Origin: Desulfobulbaceae bacterium
GTDB lineage: Bacteria; Desulfobacterota; Desulfobulbia; Desulfobulbales; Desulfocapsaceae
Direction: 5' to 3'
DNA length: 58,536 nucleotides
NCBI GenBank assembly: GCA_031287565.1
Contig: JAITSS010000017.1
Span: forward strand, 1 to 58,536
Shown here: positions 27,025 to 34,966 of the stretch, in pieces
How the letters are laid out: every line of letters begins with the position of its first letter
Position numbering within the stretch: the stretch's first letter is position 1
Translations under genes and position numbers: made by a program
The notes under the pieces: model-generated
Database searches by the model: none
Told to the model about the DNA's origin: nothing
What the model saw: only the letters and a program-made list of their open reading frames with translations

Positions 27025-27100
27025 TGGCTAGGGCGGGAGGATTCGAACCTCCGTATGACGGGATCAAAACCCGTTGCCTTTACCGCTTGGCTACGCCCCA
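27025..27100 (-). tRNA. tRNA-Gln (TTG)
   Basis: A complete 76-base cloverleaf with encoded CCA on the minus strand. The acceptor stem TGGGGCG pairs with CGCCCTA (one G-T pair), the anticodon stem ACGGG/CCCGT encloses TTTTGAT with anticodon TTG, and the T arm is GGAGG-TTCGAAT-CCTCC. It lies between ispE and prs, the conserved proteobacterial position. Its 5' end overlaps the last codons of ispE by ten bases, so it is probably processed from a read-through transcript. I see no separate promoter. Confidence 0.96.
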
Positions 27101-28008
27101 GTCAACGCATGGGTCACAAACACCAAAGAACCGAATTCCCGACGCAAATCTTCTGCCATTGTGGTCGGCGCATCCGGGAAATCCCTGTGGGAAAACAACG
27201 CGAACACTGTCGCGCCGCTACCGCTCATCAAAGCGCGAGCCGCGCCCAAGGCGATGAGGCGATTTTTGATGCGGGCGATCTCCGGGCGCATGGCGATGGT
27301 CACAGCCTCAAGGTCGTTTTCCAGCTCAGTCAGAGGCTGGCTCCCGCCCGCGCCGGGGCCAGACTTTGTAGTTTTTTTCCTGGGCGATGTCAACGACAAT
27401 CTGGAGAAAACCTCCTTGGTGGACACCGCGAAACCGGGGTTGACCAAAACAATATGATAGCCGTCCAGCGTCGGCGCGGCGCGGAGAATTTCGCCGATGC
27501 CGCCGGCATAGGCGGCGGGCGCGGCGAAGAGGAAAAACGGCACATCCGCGCCTAAAGAAAGGCCGATGTTTGCCAGGGTGTCCGCATCCAGTGGCGCGCC
27601 GCATATCTGGTTCAGGCTGGCAAGCGTCGTCGCCGCGTCGCTGCTACCGCCACCCAGGCCAGCCGCCGTCGGGATATGTTTTTCTAACAAAATATCAAGG
27701 CCATTAACGCCGCCGCGATTGGCCGCTCTCGCATCGCAGGCGGCGAAAAAGGCCGCCGCCGCCCGCCAGACCAGGTTGGTCGCGTCGGCGGCCAGGTTCT
27801 GATTCCGCACCTCAAGGCGAATTCTCGGCGTGGCGCGAGGCGTAATTGTCAGGTAATCGCAGAGAGCGATCTTCTGCATCCAGCTCGATAACTCGTGATA
27901 GCCATCGGCCCGTCGCCTGAGCGCCCGCAGATACAGATTGATTTTCGCCGGAGCCGAGACCGTCATCGTCGTGAATGGCTCGGCGGGCGTTTTTTGTTGC
28001 GCAGGCAT
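27091..28008 (-). CDS. ispE: 4-diphosphocytidyl-2-C-methyl-D-erythritol kinase
   Basis: Phosphorylates CDP-ME in the MEP pathway of isoprenoid synthesis. A 305-residue GHMP kinase: SAPAKINLYLRALRRRADGYHEL at the start, the ATP loop PTAAGLGGGSSDAATT (about 108-123), LGADVPFFL and the C-terminal MSGSGATVFALF. The segment SPRKKTTKSGPGAGGSQPL (about 225-245) is an extra basic linker. The ATG at 28008 overlaps the DUF1844 stop by one base (TGATG). Its TAG stop at 27091-27093 lies within tRNA-Gln, so the last two sense codons and the stop are also tRNA sequence. Confidence 0.95.
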   Translation of the reverse strand: MPAQQKTPAEPFTTMTVSAPAKINLYLRALRRRADGYHELSSWMQKIALCDYLTITPRATPRIRLEVRNQNLAADATNLVWRAAAAFFAACDARAANRGGVNGLDILLEKHIPTAAGLGGGSSDAATTLASLNQICGAPLDADTLANIGLSLGADVPFFLFAAPAAYAGGIGEILRAAPTLDGYHIVLVNPGFAVSTKEVFSRLSLTSPRKKTTKSGPGAGGSQPLTELENDLEAVTIAMRPEIARIKNRLIALGAARALMSGSGATVFALFSHRDFPDAPTTMAEDLRREFGSLVFVTHALTGA

Positions 28009-28328
28009 CAAGACTTTACGGCTTTGACGAAGCGAATTTTACAGTCGTAGACGATGCTTTTCAGAAGCTCTTCCTCGTCACGGCTGAGGTTGCCTTTGGT
28101 TTTCCGCTCAAGCATGACCAACGTGTCGATGGCGTTTTTGGCCAGGTCGAAATCAAGCGTTTTCTGGCCGGTCGTCGGGTCGGGAATCTCGCCCATATGA
28201 AAGAGCGCCGAGGTGTTCAGCGACAGGATAAAGGCGGAAAACGTCACCTCCGGCATCATGCAGCGGCCATGGCGGTCTGGTGTCTTGCCTTCGCCGCACC
28301 CGCAGGCATGTTCAGTATGATTTTCCAT
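28008..28328 (-). CDS. DUF1844 family protein
   Basis: A 106-residue protein with the DUF1844 core MPEVTFSAFILSLNTSALFHMGEIPDP, a helix-rich domain of unknown function common in deltaproteobacteria, ending TKGNLSRDEEELLKSIVYDCKIRFVKA. The N-terminus adds a short cysteine/histidine segment (HTEHACGCGEG). ATG 28328 has GAGGGG upstream; an in-frame ATG at 28358 is less likely. Its stop overlaps the ispE start by one base. Members of the family are often beside ispE or tRNA modification genes, but no function can be stated. Confidence 0.85.
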   Translation of the reverse strand: MENHTEHACGCGEGKTPDRHGRCMMPEVTFSAFILSLNTSALFHMGEIPDPTTGQKTLDFDLAKNAIDTLVMLERKTKGNLSRDEEELLKSIVYDCKIRFVKAVKS

Positions 28329-28409
28329 ATTGCCCCTCATAAAAGTTTGTTTTTTCATCTAAAAATAAAAAAATCGCCTGCACACGAGATAAGCATCTCG
28401 GAAAACAAA

Positions 28410-29315
28410 TCAAGACGGATGTCGGCTGCGGTTGAGGGCGGCCGCTTTCTGGCGCAGACGGCGCAGACCGCTTTCGGCCAGATAGAGCAAAAGGGCCAGC
28501 CAGATCAGAGAAAAACCAAGCATACGGTCGCGGGGAAACTGTTCGTGGTAGACGAACAGACCTATCAATAAATTGATGGTCGGCGACAGATATTGCAAAA
28601 GCCCGACCAGGGACAACGGAATGCGTTGCGTAGCGAAATTGAACAGCAAAAGCGGTAGCAATGTAACCAAACCAGCCCCGGCCAACAGCAGTGACGTTCG
28701 CCAACCGGCATAAACGAATTCGCCCTGGCCGCGCGCGAACAGCCAGATGAGCGCAATCAGGGCCGGTGGAAACACCACGATGGTTTCGATAAGAGCGCCG
28801 GTCAGAACCGGTTCGGTAGCCTTTTTGTGCAGCAGGCCATAGACGCCGAACGAGGTGGCGAGCAGCAGGGCGATCCAGGGAAATTGGCCATAAAAAACCG
28901 TTAGATACACGATGCCCACGACCACCAGAACCAGGGCCGCCACCTGGACCGGGCGCAGGCGCTCGCGAAAAAAGATCACCCCGAAGCACACGGAAATCAG
29001 GGGATTGATAAAATAGGCCAGGCTTCCTTCCAGGATGTATCCGGCGTTGACCACCCAGATATAGAGCAGCCAGTTGCTGGTGAGCAGAAGCGAAGTGGCG
29101 ATATAGAGCGCCAGGCGACGGCGGTCGCGCATCACCGTGAGCGCCTCGCGGGTCTGACGCAAGGGCGCCAGCAACAGCAGGCAAATCACCAGTGACCAGC
29201 AGATGCGGTGGCATAAAATTTCCGTGGCCGGAGCGGCCTGCACGCTTTTCCAATAGATGGGCAAAAAGCCCCACATCAGATAGGCGGCAAGCGCCGAAAA
29301 AATCCCGGCGGACAT
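28410..29315 (-). CDS. rarD: EamA-family permease RarD
   Basis: A 301-residue inner-membrane protein with ten predicted helices in two EamA halves. It carries the RarD start YLMWGFLPIYWKSV and segments such as ATSLLLTSNWLLYIWVVN and GLLQYLSPTINLLIG, which set RarD apart from other EamA proteins. RarD is named for a chloramphenicol-sensitivity association; its real substrate is not established. The ATG lies one base after the stop of the ccdA-like gene, so the two are translationally linked. An 81-base gap with a small hairpin separates it from DUF1844. Confidence 0.9.
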   Translation of the reverse strand: MSAGIFSALAAYLMWGFLPIYWKSVQAAPATEILCHRICWSLVICLLLLAPLRQTREALTVMRDRRRLALYIATSLLLTSNWLLYIWVVNAGYILEGSLAYFINPLISVCFGVIFFRERLRPVQVAALVLVVVGIVYLTVFYGQFPWIALLLATSFGVYGLLHKKATEPVLTGALIETIVVFPPALIALIWLFARGQGEFVYAGWRTSLLLAGAGLVTLLPLLLFNFATQRIPLSLVGLLQYLSPTINLLIGLFVYHEQFPRDRMLGFSLIWLALLLYLAESGLRRLRQKAAALNRSRHPS

Positions 29316-29316
29316 T

Positions 29317-30072
29317 TTAAGCCACAGTCGGCAGCGCGCCGCTCAACCAGTAATAAAGAATGTACAGGCCAGCCGCCAAAAGGAAGAACGCGGTCAGTTT
29401 ATGGCTATAGGGGAGGATTGCGCGGAGCGCGCCGACCACCAGCCGCCCTTTGACAAAGGCGATGGCCAGAGTCAGCGCCAGCAGAATGCAGCCGACGCCG
29501 CCGACATAGGCCAGACACAGACGCGCGACGGCCATGGCGTCTCTGGTCGCCACTGAGCCGCCGAGCATGGCCAGGAAAATTGGCAGGGCGCAGCCAAGCG
29601 AGGTTAGGCCATAAGCCAGACCAAACAGAAAAAAACCCCTGCTGGTGATGTCGCGGGGATCGCCCAGTTTCTCAGCGATTTTCGCCAAACGCGGCAGGGA
29701 AATATTCTGGCCGAACAGCATCCAAACGCCGGAAATCATCAGGAGCAACGCGACGACCATGGCGAACCAGGGAATCATATCCATCAAAACCAAACCACCG
29801 CTGGCCACCACCAGGCCGCAAGCCAGAAAAACCAGAGCGAAGCCGCAGGTGACGACCAGGGCCAGCCACAGGGCGCGGACCAAACGCCGCCAGGGCGACA
29901 GGCTGACGATTTGCCGTTCTTCCGTGCCCAGATACAACGACAGATACACCGGTAGCATGAAGAATCCGCAGGGATTCACCGCCGAAACCATGCCGGCGCC
30001 AAAGGCATAGCCAAAGGGCAAAAAGGCGGCCAGACGTCCGAGCAATTCCGCGATATAGCTTTGAATTTCCAT
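29317..30072 (-). CDS. ccdA: CcdA/DsbD-type membrane thiol transporter
   Basis: A 251-residue membrane protein with about six helices, the CcdA/DsbD-beta fold that moves electrons from cytoplasmic thioredoxin to periplasmic acceptors for cytochrome c maturation or disulfide isomerisation. The two redox cysteines sit in the expected places: VNPCGFFMLPVYLSLYLG in helix 1 and YGLTSLGCALPIFL in helix 4. The frame extends upstream to 30144, but MEIQSYIAELL at 30072 has AGGA at a fitting distance. No thioredoxin-like partner is adjacent, so the acceptor is unknown. Confidence 0.82.
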   Translation of the reverse strand: MEIQSYIAELLGRLAAFLPFGYAFGAGMVSAVNPCGFFMLPVYLSLYLGTEERQIVSLSPWRRLVRALWLALVVTCGFALVFLACGLVVASGGLVLMDMIPWFAMVVALLLMISGVWMLFGQNISLPRLAKIAEKLGDPRDITSRGFFLFGLAYGLTSLGCALPIFLAMLGGSVATRDAMAVARLCLAYVGGVGCILLALTLAIAFVKGRLVVGALRAILPYSHKLTAFFLLAAGLYILYYWLSGALPTVA

Positions 30073-30278
30073 TGTTTTTCCTGTAGTGAACATCTTGTCG
30101 ATAGGGTTTATCCGCGCTTCTCGACGCCGCGCCGAAAATACCATGGGCGCGGAGCGCGGGCAAGGCGAGGCGGGCGTGAGGCCGGGGAAATGAAAAACGA
30201 AAAAACGGAAAAATGAAAAGCCTCGAAAAACTTTCTTGGCCTGTGATAGACTGATTCGGTTGAAAAAAAGTTATTCAT

Positions 30279-30347
30279 ATGGCCGATTTTACTGCCTATC
30301 GTAAGGCATACACTTTGATCTATGAGCGCGAGCAACGTGACGAGTAA
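30279..30347 (+). CDS. Possible 22-residue leader ORF
   Basis: An ATG frame encoding MADFTAYRKAYTLIYEREQ and three more residues overlaps the start of the HDOD-REC-GGDEF gene by 26 bases in another frame. The peptide has three tyrosines and many charged residues but resembles nothing I know. The ribosome site is weak. It could serve as a coupling or leader peptide because the following gene also lacks a good ribosome site; equally it may be chance. Confidence 0.25.
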   Translation: MADFTAYRKAYTLIYEREQRDE

Positions 30348-32235
30348 CCGGGAAATCTTTTCGCGGATGAATCTGACCGAAAAGTTGCCTTCTCCGCCGC
30401 GTATGGCGATGGAGCTGGTGCGTTTATGTCACACCGAAAGCGCGTCGTTGGACGACCTCGTAAAACTCATTGAAGCCGACCCGGCCTTGTCGGTGGCTTT
30501 GTTGCGCGCCGCCAATCGCGAAACCGCGCCGATGGTGGCCAACACCAGCCAAATCATCTCGATTCCGGAAGCGGCGCTGGGCATCGGCAAGCATGGCGTG
30601 ATCGGTTTGGCCCTGGGTTTTTCCTTAAGCGCCAAAATCCCTGGCGGACCATGCCAGTCATTTCATTACGAACGGTTCTGGTCGCAATCATTAGCGCGGG
30701 CCATCGCCGCTGCCGCCATCGCCGAAAAAAGCGGCGTCGCCAAGGCCGGAGATATGTATGCCTGCGGCCTGCTCGCCGCCATCGGCGAACTGGTTCTGGC
30801 CACCTCGTTTCCCGGCGAATACGACGCGATTCTGGCCCATAAACCTGCGCCGGATCGGCTTTTGTCCGAAGAAAAGAGCGCCTTCGGCCTCAATCAGCAT
30901 GAGCTGACCGTCGAGCTGTTCCATGAATGGGGTTTGCCGCGACTTTTCGGTCAGGTGGCGGCGCTGCACACCTTTTCTCCCGATATTGAAACCAGCGCCG
31001 AAACTCCGGCTCGGCTGATCGAACTTCTGTATATGGCCCACAAAATTTCTGAAATCTGCCTGGCCGATCCACTGAATCAGCGCGATTTCGCCTTGGTTGA
31101 GCAAATGGCCGCGCGCTTTGGCCTGGGCGATGAGGAATTTCCGAATTTTTTCGACGACATTGCCACACTTTTTGATGAGCGCGGCGAGCTTTTGCGTATC
31201 CGCTCGCAAAAAAGCCCGTCGTACCGCGAAATCAAAGTGATGGATGTGCCCAGAGGCGAATACGGCGGCTACCAACCAACGGGGCGACTGAGCATTTTAG
31301 CCGTCGATGACGACCCGATTTCACTGCAAACCCTCACCCAATACCTGCGCGGCAAAAACCGCCGCGTTCTGACCGCGCGCAGCGGCGAACAGGCGCTGAA
31401 CCTGGCGCTTGAGGAAAAACCCGATATGGTGATCACCGACTGGCGGATGCCGGATTTAGACGGTATTGGCCTGTGCAAAATCCTCCGTCGCACCAGCCTG
31501 ACCGAACACATGTATATCATCGTGCTTTCCGGTTGCGAAAGCGACGACGAATTGGTGCAGGCATTCAACGCCGGGGCCGACGATTATGTGGTGAAACCCT
31601 TTTCGCCCAAAGTGCTGGAGGCCCGTATCCGCAGCGGCGAACGGCTGTTGCGCTACCACCAGACTATCGTCCGCGACCGTGAAATCATCCAGCAGTACGC
31701 CTCGCAACTTTCAATCGCCAACAGCCAGCACCAGGTCATGGCTATGACCGACCAACTGACCGGTCTGTCCAACCGACGCAACGCCATGCTGCGCATGAAA
31801 GACGCGGTGGCGCAAGCCACCCGCTTTCAGGATGCTCTGTCGTGCATCATGCTCGACATTGACCATTTCAAGCGCATCAACGACACCTACGGCCACGATA
31901 TCGGCGATCTGGTGTTGCGCGACGTGGCCAAAATATTCACCGGCAACGTCCGCGGCTACGATATGGTCAGCCGCATCGGCGGCGAGGAATTTTTAGTCAT
32001 CTGCGGGCGCAGCGGGCTTGACGAAACCCGGCAGTTGGCTGAACGCCTGTGCCAGGCTGTCGCCCGTCACGAAACCCGCTCGCCGACCGGACAGATCGTC
32101 CGCTGCACCGTCAGTTGCGGCGTCGCCACTTGGCACCAGCACTATCTGAATGGCAGCGAATTTCTGAAAAACGCCGACATCGCCCTCTACAAAGCGAAAA
32201 ATGCGGGCCGCAACCGGGTGGAAGTGGCCGACTGA
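30322..32235 (+). CDS. HDOD-REC-GGDEF signalling protein
   Basis: A 637-residue cytoplasmic protein combining three modules: HDOD (about 12-220; PPRMAMELVRLCH, IEADPALSVALLRAANRE), receiver (about 325-445; AVDDDPIS, aspartate in VITDWRMPDLDG, YVVKPFSPK) and diguanylate cyclase (about 475-635; LTGLSNRRNAM, LDIDHFKRINDTYGHDIGD, active-site GGEEF). The cyclase therefore looks active and would make c-di-GMP under control of receiver phosphorylation. A PilZ protein that could read the signal is encoded at 52.9 kb. The ATG at 30322 lacks a strong ribosome site and overlaps a short upstream frame. Confidence 0.92.
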   Translation: MSASNVTSNREIFSRMNLTEKLPSPPRMAMELVRLCHTESASLDDLVKLIEADPALSVALLRAANRETAPMVANTSQIISIPEAALGIGKHGVIGLALGFSLSAKIPGGPCQSFHYERFWSQSLARAIAAAAIAEKSGVAKAGDMYACGLLAAIGELVLATSFPGEYDAILAHKPAPDRLLSEEKSAFGLNQHELTVELFHEWGLPRLFGQVAALHTFSPDIETSAETPARLIELLYMAHKISEICLADPLNQRDFALVEQMAARFGLGDEEFPNFFDDIATLFDERGELLRIRSQKSPSYREIKVMDVPRGEYGGYQPTGRLSILAVDDDPISLQTLTQYLRGKNRRVLTARSGEQALNLALEEKPDMVITDWRMPDLDGIGLCKILRRTSLTEHMYIIVLSGCESDDELVQAFNAGADDYVVKPFSPKVLEARIRSGERLLRYHQTIVRDREIIQQYASQLSIANSQHQVMAMTDQLTGLSNRRNAMLRMKDAVAQATRFQDALSCIMLDIDHFKRINDTYGHDIGDLVLRDVAKIFTGNVRGYDMVSRIGGEEFLVICGRSGLDETRQLAERLCQAVARHETRSPTGQIVRCTVSCGVATWHQHYLNGSEFLKNADIALYKAKNAGRNRVEVAD

Positions 32236-32243
32236 CGGCAGTT

Positions 32244-32351
32244 TTACCGTCGGTGACGATGCGCCGGACGGCGCATGATTGTCCTGGTCGTTGCCGATGA
32301 TGCCGCCAACCACGCCGCCGCCAAGAGAATGGCCAGCAAAAAACCACTCAA
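32244..32351 (-). CDS. Possible 35-residue membrane peptide
   Basis: A short frame overlapping the stop of the U32 gene (TTGA) encodes LSGFLLAILLAAAWLAASSA followed by a very basic tail (TRTIMRRPAHRHRR). One hydrophobic helix with a positively charged end is the profile of a real small membrane protein. The only start is TTG and AGGAGG lies 13 bases upstream, longer than ideal. It is convergent with the GGDEF gene, nine bases away. Confidence 0.25.
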   Translation of the reverse strand: MSGFLLAILLAAAWLAASSATTRTIMRRPAHRHRR

Positions 32352-33634
32352 TTTTCACCCGTCGCCTCCTGATGAAGGCGGCGAAAGAGTCCGTATTTCA
32401 TGGCCTGCGGCAAAGCCGGATGCGTGTGCAGCCGCGCCGTCTGGCCGGGGTTGACCAACGGCTGATTCGCGCCCTTGGCATCGACCAAGGCCGCGACCCG
32501 CGCCGGAATCGTCGCCAGACCCGGTGGCAGATATTCAATTTCATCCCCGACAGCAAAACGGGTTCGCGCCTCGATTAGAGGCGTTTTTCCCGCCTCACGC
32601 ACCAGGGCCACCGGCTCATAGAGCTGGGTGGTTTTGGTGGCGTCGTAGAGCATGTCTTCCGGCCCCGGACGCCCGAAGAAAAAATTTTCGCTGACGCCGC
32701 GGCTGCCGACCCGCGCAATCTCGGCCATGAATTCCGGCGGCATGACGATATTTTCCGGCTCGGCCCAGGCTTCGACCGGGATATTTGCCAGATAATCGAG
32801 CGCCGCCCGATAGACTCGCGTCGCGCCGCCGACATAGTAGACCGATTTCATGCGGCCTTCGATTTTCAGCGCATCAATCCTCGCTGAAATAAGTAGTGGA
32901 AGACGTGGCAGCAGGCACAAATCCCGCGAGTTGAAGATATAGGCGCCGCGCCCGTCTTCCTCGACCGGGAAATAGTGGCCGGGGCGTTTTTCCTCCACCA
33001 AGGCGTAGCCATAGCGGCAGGGATGAGCGCATTCGCCGCGATTGGCGTCCCGTCCGACCATATAGTTTGAGAGCATACAGCGCCCTGAATAGGATATGCA
33101 CAAGGCGCCGTGCGCGAAAACCTCCAACTCGCCAGCCACCCCGGCGCGAATCTCCTGGAGTTCTGTCAATGACAACTCCCGCGCCAGATTGAGACGTTTT
33201 GCCCCAATGGCGAACCAGAACCGGGCCGCGTCCAGGTTGGTGATATTGGCCTGGGTGGAAAGATGGATGGGCGTTTTCGGCGACAAGCGGCGAATCCGGT
33301 TGAAGATGCCGGGGTCGGCGACGATCAAGGCGTCAATCCCCAGCGAGTCGAGTTGCCGCGCGTAGTCGTCAAGTCCGAGGAAATCGTCGTTATGGGCGAA
33401 GATATTCACCGCCACATAGAGTTTTACGCCGCGCGGTCGCAGAAAATCCCTGGCTTCTTCCATCTCCGACAGCGAAAAATTGCCCGCCTTTTGCCGCAGA
33501 CTAAACTGTTTGCCGCCGAGATAGACGGCGTCGGCGCCGTAATGGACAGCGGTTTTCAGCTTTTCCAGATTGCCGGCCGGCGCCAGTAATTCGGGCAGGG
33601 CCGGGCGGGCTGGCTTTCTTTCAATTTGCGGCAT
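32348..33634 (-). CDS. Peptidase U32 family protein (TrhP/YegQ-like)
   Basis: A 428-residue U32-family protein. The family signature is clear: EVFAHGALCISYSGRCMLSNYM, then RDANRGECAHPCRYGY, with the four cysteines that hold the cluster needed for prephenate-dependent tRNA/rRNA hydroxylation in the TrhP and RlhA types. The N-terminal barrel starts PELLAPAGNLEKLKTAVHYGADAVYLGG. Size (about 430) and the C-terminal beta domain fit the YegQ/TrhP subgroup that hydroxylates U34 of certain tRNAs, better than a secreted collagenase. It is divergent from mnmA, another U34 modification gene, across an 86-base gap, which supports a tRNA role. Confidence 0.82.
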   Translation of the reverse strand: MPQIERKPARPALPELLAPAGNLEKLKTAVHYGADAVYLGGKQFSLRQKAGNFSLSEMEEARDFLRPRGVKLYVAVNIFAHNDDFLGLDDYARQLDSLGIDALIVADPGIFNRIRRLSPKTPIHLSTQANITNLDAARFWFAIGAKRLNLARELSLTELQEIRAGVAGELEVFAHGALCISYSGRCMLSNYMVGRDANRGECAHPCRYGYALVEEKRPGHYFPVEEDGRGAYIFNSRDLCLLPRLPLLISARIDALKIEGRMKSVYYVGGATRVYRAALDYLANIPVEAWAEPENIVMPPEFMAEIARVGSRGVSENFFFGRPGPEDMLYDATKTTQLYEPVALVREAGKTPLIEARTRFAVGDEIEYLPPGLATIPARVAALVDAKGANQPLVNPGQTARLHTHPALPQAMKYGLFRRLHQEATGEN

Positions 33635-33720
33635 TGTCGGGTATTTTGGCTGAATTTATGGCTACGGGAAAAATTTTTCCTGAAATATCATGGATTCACA
33701 GGGAATTTGCAAGAAAGCTA

Positions 33721-34758
33721 ATGGCAAAGGAATCGGTGGGCATAGCCCTCTCCGGCGGCGTCGATTCGACGGTGGCGGCCTGCCTGTTGTTGGAAGATGG
33801 TTGGGATGTGACCGGGTTTTTCATGGAATTGGCCCAGCCCGACCTGGAGCATCAGCGCCGCCGCGTGACGGAAATCGCCGCCCGGCTGGGTATCGAACTG
33901 CGCCGCATTGACCTGCGCGATGATTTTCACAAAAGCGTGATTGCTTACCTGCGTGAGCAATACCGCCTTGGCCTGACACCAAATCCCTGCGTGGTCTGCA
34001 ACCGCGAAATCAAATTCGGCCTGTTGCGGCGGGCGATGGCGGCGGTCGGCATCAAGCGGATGGCCACCGGACATTATGCGAGAATTCGGCGGGATAATGG
34101 CCTCAGCCTGCTGAAAGGCGTGGATGGGCGTAAAGACCAATCCTATTTCCTGGCCGCTTTAGACCCGGCTCAGCTCGATGGATTGGCGCTGCCTTTGGGC
34201 GAGTACCTGAAAAAAGATGTCTTTGCCATGGCCCTGGCGCGGGGATTTTCCGGATTTTCCGGCGAAAGCCAGGATGTTTGCTTTCTTGCCGACGGCGCGG
34301 TTGGTGATTTCCTTGCCGACCAATTGGGCGAAAATGATGGCCCGATCATGACGAAAGAAGGCCGGGAACTGGGGCGTCACCACGGCCTGTTTCGCTATAC
34401 CGTCGGCCAACGGCGCGGCCTCGGCCTGCCGGATGCGACACCTTGGTACGTTGTCAGGTTAGATTGGAAAAAGAACGCCGTCATCGTCGGGAAAAATGAT
34501 GAACTCTTTTGTGCTGGCCTGACAACATCTCCGGCGCGATGGCTCCGACGACCCGCCGATTTTTCCGGCCTGTTCACGACGCGGATTCGCTCCGGCCACG
34601 CCGGTTGCCTGGCGTCAATCGTTGCGGACGCCGCCGATTGCCTGACAATAAAATTTACCGAATCGCAACGGGCCGTCGCGCCGGGGCAATTCGCGGTTAT
34701 CTATCATGATGATGAAGTTTTGGGATCGGCTGTTATTGATGCGCCGCTTCCTTGTTGA
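33721..34758 (+). CDS. mnmA: tRNA-specific 2-thiouridylase MnmA
   Basis: Adds sulfur at C2 of U34 in tRNAs for Lys, Glu and Gln. The 345-residue product has the PP-loop ALSGGVDSTVAACLL, the first catalytic cysteine in NPCVVCNREIKFG, the tRNA-binding GHYARI and KDQSYFL, and the second cysteine in GESQDVCFL. The open frame starts at a TTG (33634) with another ATG at 33658; ATG 33721 begins directly at the PP-loop domain and has AAGAAAG upstream. A glutamine tRNA with a T at position 34 is encoded at 27.0 kb. It is divergent from the U32 gene. Confidence 0.94.
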   Translation: MAKESVGIALSGGVDSTVAACLLLEDGWDVTGFFMELAQPDLEHQRRRVTEIAARLGIELRRIDLRDDFHKSVIAYLREQYRLGLTPNPCVVCNREIKFGLLRRAMAAVGIKRMATGHYARIRRDNGLSLLKGVDGRKDQSYFLAALDPAQLDGLALPLGEYLKKDVFAMALARGFSGFSGESQDVCFLADGAVGDFLADQLGENDGPIMTKEGRELGRHHGLFRYTVGQRRGLGLPDATPWYVVRLDWKKNAVIVGKNDELFCAGLTTSPARWLRRPADFSGLFTTRIRSGHAGCLASIVADAADCLTIKFTESQRAVAPGQFAVIYHDDEVLGSAVIDAPLPC

Positions 34759-34844
34759 ACCTGTCCGCTACCGGCAGGCGTTCTTTACGAACAAACCGCT
34801 TTCGAGAACTGGAAGTGGCACATTGACAATGGGGCGTATTCGGC

Positions 34845-34877
34845 TTTGGGAGCGCGGAAGCGCGCCGCGCTCCCAAA
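34845..34877. repeat. REP-like palindrome
   Basis: A perfect 13-base inverted repeat (TTTGGGAGCGCGG and its complement) encloses a 7-base GC loop. It lies between mnmA and mtaB. A run of A residues follows on the plus strand and TTTTTT precedes on the minus strand, so it does not fit a terminator for mnmA. It resembles dispersed GGGAGCGCGG palindromes seen in many genomes. Confidence 0.55.
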
Positions 34878-34966
34878 AAAGAGGCCGCCGACAATAACAT
34901 CGTGATTCAGACGATAGGAAACAGCCTCTCCGGCGGGCCAGACCAGTGACAAGCCCATCCATCTCC

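Noticed and set aside
27010..27555. Plus-strand frame starting [15 protein letters not shown]
   Set aside because: Antisense to tRNA-Gln and ispE; the REDSNLR peptide is a typical artefact of reading through a tRNA.
32251..32280. ATGCGCCG/CGGCGCAT palindrome after the GGDEF gene
   Set aside because: A short stem with almost no loop and no T-tract; not convincing as a terminator.
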